The notes beneath the pieces were generated by a model that worked only from the letters and a program-made list of their open reading frames with translations, was not told where the DNA came from and made no database searches. The position numbers were made by a program, and so were the translations under genes. A stretch of 7,126 nucleotides of DNA, taken from positions 1 to 7,126 of the forward strand of contig JAZDLG010000067.1 in NCBI GenBank assembly GCA_043802125.1. Reading direction: 5' to 3'. Of the stretch, positions 4,354-7,126 are shown piece after piece; the stretch's first letter is position 1; every line of letters starts with the position of its first letter. The stretch is from Phelpsiimicrobium sp043802125 (lineage in GTDB: Bacteria; Omnitrophota; Gorgyraeia; Velamenicoccales; Velamenicoccaceae).

Positions 4354-7126
4354 AGTATTCTTTAGTAAAGGTAGGCAGTGTGATACAGAACTTAGCTCCC
4401 TTGCCCTCTTCGGACTCTACGGTAATGTTGCCGTTATGCTGCTTGACAATACCATAAGCCACGAACAACCCCAATCCGGCGCCCGGCTGTTTGTTGTCTC
4501 CGCCGCCTAATATACCTTTTGTCGTAACAAAGGGCCCGAATATCTTGGACTTCAATTCCTCATTAATACCTACACCCGTATCCTTAAAACAAACGATGAC
4601 TTCCGATCTATCAACATCATGGTCAAGAGTAATAGTCAGCTTTTTTATTGGCAACCCCCTCATCGCGTCGCGCGCGTTCATCATGATATTGACGAAGGCC
4701 TGCGACAGCTGGCCATGGTTGCAGTAAACGCGCGGCACGTCTTTAAAATGCGTTTCTAACGTGATATTATTCGCTTCAAAAACCTTGTCCAAAAGCACGA
4801 GGTTTTGTTTTATGATCTCCGCTATATCCAGGCGATCTCTTGTATCATATGATTTGCCTGAAAAATCAAGCATGGTCTTAATGATCCACGCCGCCCTCCT
4901 GGCAGAGTCTATGATAAGCTTAAGCGTATTTTTCATAGTCTCAGTATCGCCGGACGCAAAAGCCAGCTCGGCGTTACCCAAGATGATCTCCAGGACGTTG
5001 TTGAACTCATGGGAAACGCCGGTAGCCAAAGACCCCACGGTCGCCATCTTTGATGATTGGACCAAACGCTCCCGCGTCCGGCGATCCTCAGTAACGTCCC
5101 TGGCGATGCAGCCAAAATATTTGACCCTGCCGTTGTGATCAAAAATAGGCACCAGAGTCACGGATTTTATGACACTTGATCCGTCGGAACGCAACATCTT
5201 CGCTTCAAAAACGCGGGCTCTTCCTGCCAGGCCGTCTTTTGCGGCATTTCTTGCTATTTCTTTGTAGGGTTGGGGCCAAAATTCTTCAAAAATATTTCCG
5301 AGGCAATCTTCCTTCTTCCAGGACATCATCTCCAAACCGTGTTTATTTATATAAACACACCTGCCCTCCTTATTATAGAGCTCAATGCTGTCAGGCGAAC
5401 CATCCACTAACGCTGCATGGAGGGCTTCGGAAGCTGATGTCTGGATGGAGTCAAGCGAGATCTTAAAGAAAAACAGCGAAACAACAGAAACCAGCAAGAA
5501 GAAGATCAAAAATATAGAGATCAACATCAAGCGCGTGATAGCTACGCTTGACTTATCGTCTATAAAAACTATCTTCCAACCCGCGAGATCAGCGATATCT
5601 TCATGTACAAAACGAAACAACTTATTCTCAAACGAAACGGTGCCTGAGGCCTCATCCATATTCTCAAAACCGACGTTGTCCCACGGGCCGTCGCCGAACT
5701 GCTTTGAGATCCTTAAAGCCTCTTTTTGGCCAAGTGTTAGGTTTGTTATGCTGCGGAAGACCCAATCCGGCCTGCTTGAAACAAAAATAACGCCATCCGG
5801 GCTGACAAGAAAGATATATTTGTACGTTTTAAAATACTCCCCCAGCGAATCCAGCGACCCCTTGGCCACAGCCACACCGACAGCAAGATCACCTGCTTTC
5901 TTTCCGCGGCCGAACACAGGGTAAGAGACGTATAACCCACGTTCATTGGAAGTAACGCCCTTGGCAAGATATATGCCCATCCTGCCCTTCACGGCCTCCT
6001 TGAAATATGGCCTAAAGGCATAATTCTTGCCGACAAAGCTCTTTGTGGTATCTCTGTTAGAAGAGGCTAATGTCAAACCGCTATTGTCCATCAGATAACA
6101 AACATCCGCCCCGATACCGGCCCGGTAACGGTCTATGTGCTCGTTTACTACAGACATATCCGCGCTGCTTAAACTCTCTTTAGAAAAAACAGTAGAAATA
6201 TCAGGGGAACCCGCCAGAGCGCTAATAGCCTCTAGCTTCTTTACCGACATATAGACAAATTGGACATAGACTTTTGTTTTTAAATGGCGCGCGATATTTT
6301 CCTCTTTTTCTACGCGTCTGCCGGAATAATCCACCACGCGCCATCCTATGTAAAAGAAAAGCAAGATGAACACAAAATAAAGCGTAAAGGAAATAATAAA
6401 ACGCTTTAACTCACGGTTGTCTTCTTTGATAAAAGATTGCATGCTTTGATTTACGGCAAAAAGTACTACGGCAGTTGCTATTACAAAGGAAAGCGCGCCC
6501 CTTAACAACTGGACAGGAAAATGCGTTAGATGCATAAAAGTATCGCTATTTACGATGTTTGCCGGAAAAAAATGAGCGGGAGCAACGATCAAACCAGTAG
6601 CAAAAGCATACAAAAGCATGGCACCCCCGGCGCATCTTAAAAAGATGCGCGAAGACGCTGAAAGAGGCTTATAAGACGCCCTCGCGTGGCCTAATAAAAC
6701 CAAAGATGCCCAGAAGGCGCCTGTAAATCCAAAACAATATCTCACGCAGATGCTAAAGCCTTCTAAACCAAACCAAAAGCCCAGGGAAGACAATAGGGCA
6801 GGAAAGATATAAAACCATAGGCCGACTCTCCTGTCGCGAGCTAAAAGAGTACTGCCACGGGCAAATTCTATAAGGCAGATAAAGGAAAAAAGCAGAAGAG
6901 TCAGGCGCAGCGCCTTAAACCAAAGCGCATCGCCTAAAGCTATAGCAATGATCTCTATCCACTCATGGATACCATGCAAGAACCCGAAAGATCCGAGCCA
7001 AAACCAGGAAATAGAACCTGAGCCGGGGCTGCGCTTAAGAATAGAAAAACAAACGGCTCCGAGGAAAACAAAAGAAGCGCCGTAAAAAAAGTAGATATAG
7101 TCCAACTGGAATTTTAGAAGATCAGC
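4352..7126 (-). CDS. Membrane sensor histidine kinase: multi-TM domain, DctB-like Cache, PAS, HisKA, HATPase (5' end open)
   Basis: Residues are numbered from a possible TTG start at 7105; the frame stays open to the window edge (upstream codons ADLLKFQ). No Shine-Dalgarno sequence precedes that TTG, so the true start probably lies outside. About eight hydrophobic helices fill residues 3-257, with a GFLHGIHEW motif (41-49). An extracytoplasmic double PDC/Cache-type region follows (about 258-523); its SFVGKNYAFRPYFKEA (356-371) and SYPV (394-397) resemble the DctB dicarboxylate sensor. Next come a TM helix (about 524-547), a PAS domain (about 560-675, ending IARDVTEDRR), and a HisKA domain with the phospho-acceptor His699 in GVSHEFNN. 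The ATPase domain has an N-box (806-814), DTGVG (842-846), GPFVTTK (857-863) and GAGLGL (875-880). It is an NtrB/DctB-like kinase with no receiver domain. No cognate regulator is adjacent, and the PhoB-like regulator four genes downstream has its own kinase. The ligand is unknown. Confidence 0.93.
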   Translation of the reverse strand, partial: ADLLKFQLDYIYFFYGASFVFLGAVCFSILKRSPGSGSISWFWLGSFGFLHGIHEWIEIIAIALGDALWFKALRLTLLLFSFICLIEFARGSTLLARDRRVGLWFYIFPALLSSLGFWFGLEGFSICVRYCFGFTGAFWASLVLLGHARASYKPLSASSRIFLRCAGGAMLLYAFATGLIVAPAHFFPANIVNSDTFMHLTHFPVQLLRGALSFVIATAVVLFAVNQSMQSFIKEDNRELKRFIISFTLYFVFILLFFYIGWRVVDYSGRRVEKEENIARHLKTKVYVQFVYMSVKKLEAISALAGSPDISTVFSKESLSSADMSVVNEHIDRYRAGIGADVCYLMDNSGLTLASSNRDTTKSFVGKNYAFRPYFKEAVKGRMGIYLAKGVTSNERGLYVSYPVFGRGKKAGDLAVGVAVAKGSLDSLGEYFKTYKYIFLVSPDGVIFVSSRPDWVFRSITNLTLGQKEALRISKQFGDGPWDNVGFENMDEASGTVSFENKLFRFVHEDIADLAGWKIVFIDDKSSVAITRLMLISIFLIFFLLVSVVSLFFFKISLDSIQTSASEALHAALVDGSPDSIELYNKEGRCVYINKHGLEMMSWKKEDCLGNIFEEFWPQPYKEIARNAAKDGLAGRARVFEAKMLRSDGSSVIKSVTLVPIFDHNGRVKYFGCIARDVTEDRRTRERLVQSSKMATVGSLATGVSHEFNNVLEIILGNAELAFASGDTETMKNTLKLIIDSARRAAWIIKTMLDFSGKSYDTRDRLDIAEIIKQNLVLLDKVFEANNITLETHFKDVPRVYCNHGQLSQAFVNIMMNARDAMRGLPIKKLTITLDHDVDRSEVIVCFKDTGVGINEELKSKIFGPFVTTKGILGGGDNKQPGAGLGLFVAYGIVKQHNGNITVESEEGKGAKFCITLPTFTKEY

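Noticed and set aside
5385..5924. A 179-codon plus-strand open frame opposite the sensor-kinase gene.
   Set aside because: It lies wholly opposite conserved PAS and Cache coding sequence and resembles no known family; it is a shadow frame.

Overview
All genes in this window lie on the minus strand, so transcription runs from the high-numbered end to the low-numbered end. Six genes are packed with gaps of at most 11 bases or with overlaps. In transcription order they are: a large membrane sensor histidine kinase (7126 to 4352, open at the window edge), an iron-type superoxide dismutase (4340 to 3753), a PurF-type amidophosphoribosyltransferase homologue (3743 to 2331), a DUF1846/UPF0371 protein (2346 to 835), an OmpR/PhoB-type response regulator (838 to 137), and the first 52 codons of a PhoR-like sensor kinase (156 to 1, cut by the window edge). 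This layout is best read as one operon whose promoter and terminator both lie outside the window. No intergenic stretch exceeds 11 bases. I saw no RNA gene, mobile element, CRISPR array, long repeat or terminator.

The most unusual gene is the PurF homologue. Its phosphoribosyltransferase half looks intact: a PRPP loop, a PDSG motif, and four cysteines placed like the 4Fe-4S ligands of Bacillus-type PurF. Its N-terminal glutaminase half has lost the nucleophilic cysteine (Ser2 follows the initiator Met), the HRGQ arginine, the HVRY arginine segment and the SDTE aspartate. It overlaps the DUF1846 gene, whose function is unknown, by 16 bases. The two therefore look like a co-translated pair, possibly using PRPP or a related phosphoribosyl compound in a reaction that is not ordinary purine synthesis.

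The DUF1846 gene is in turn linked to the response regulator by a 4-base ATGA overlap with no visible Shine-Dalgarno sequence. This ties the metabolic pair translationally to a PhoB/PhoR-like two-component system. At the upstream end a separate sensor kinase has a multi-pass membrane domain, a DctB-like extracytoplasmic sensor, a PAS domain and a kinase core. The cytoplasmic Fe-superoxide dismutase sits between this kinase and the putative iron-sulfur enzyme, so an oxygen-protection role is conceivable.

The organism is a bacterium with moderate GC content and clear Shine-Dalgarno sequences. The sequence alone does not fix its taxonomy. The mixture of deltaproteobacteria-like signalling proteins with unusual metabolic genes would suit an uncultured lineage such as Omnitrophota or a related candidate phylum, but this is a low-confidence guess.
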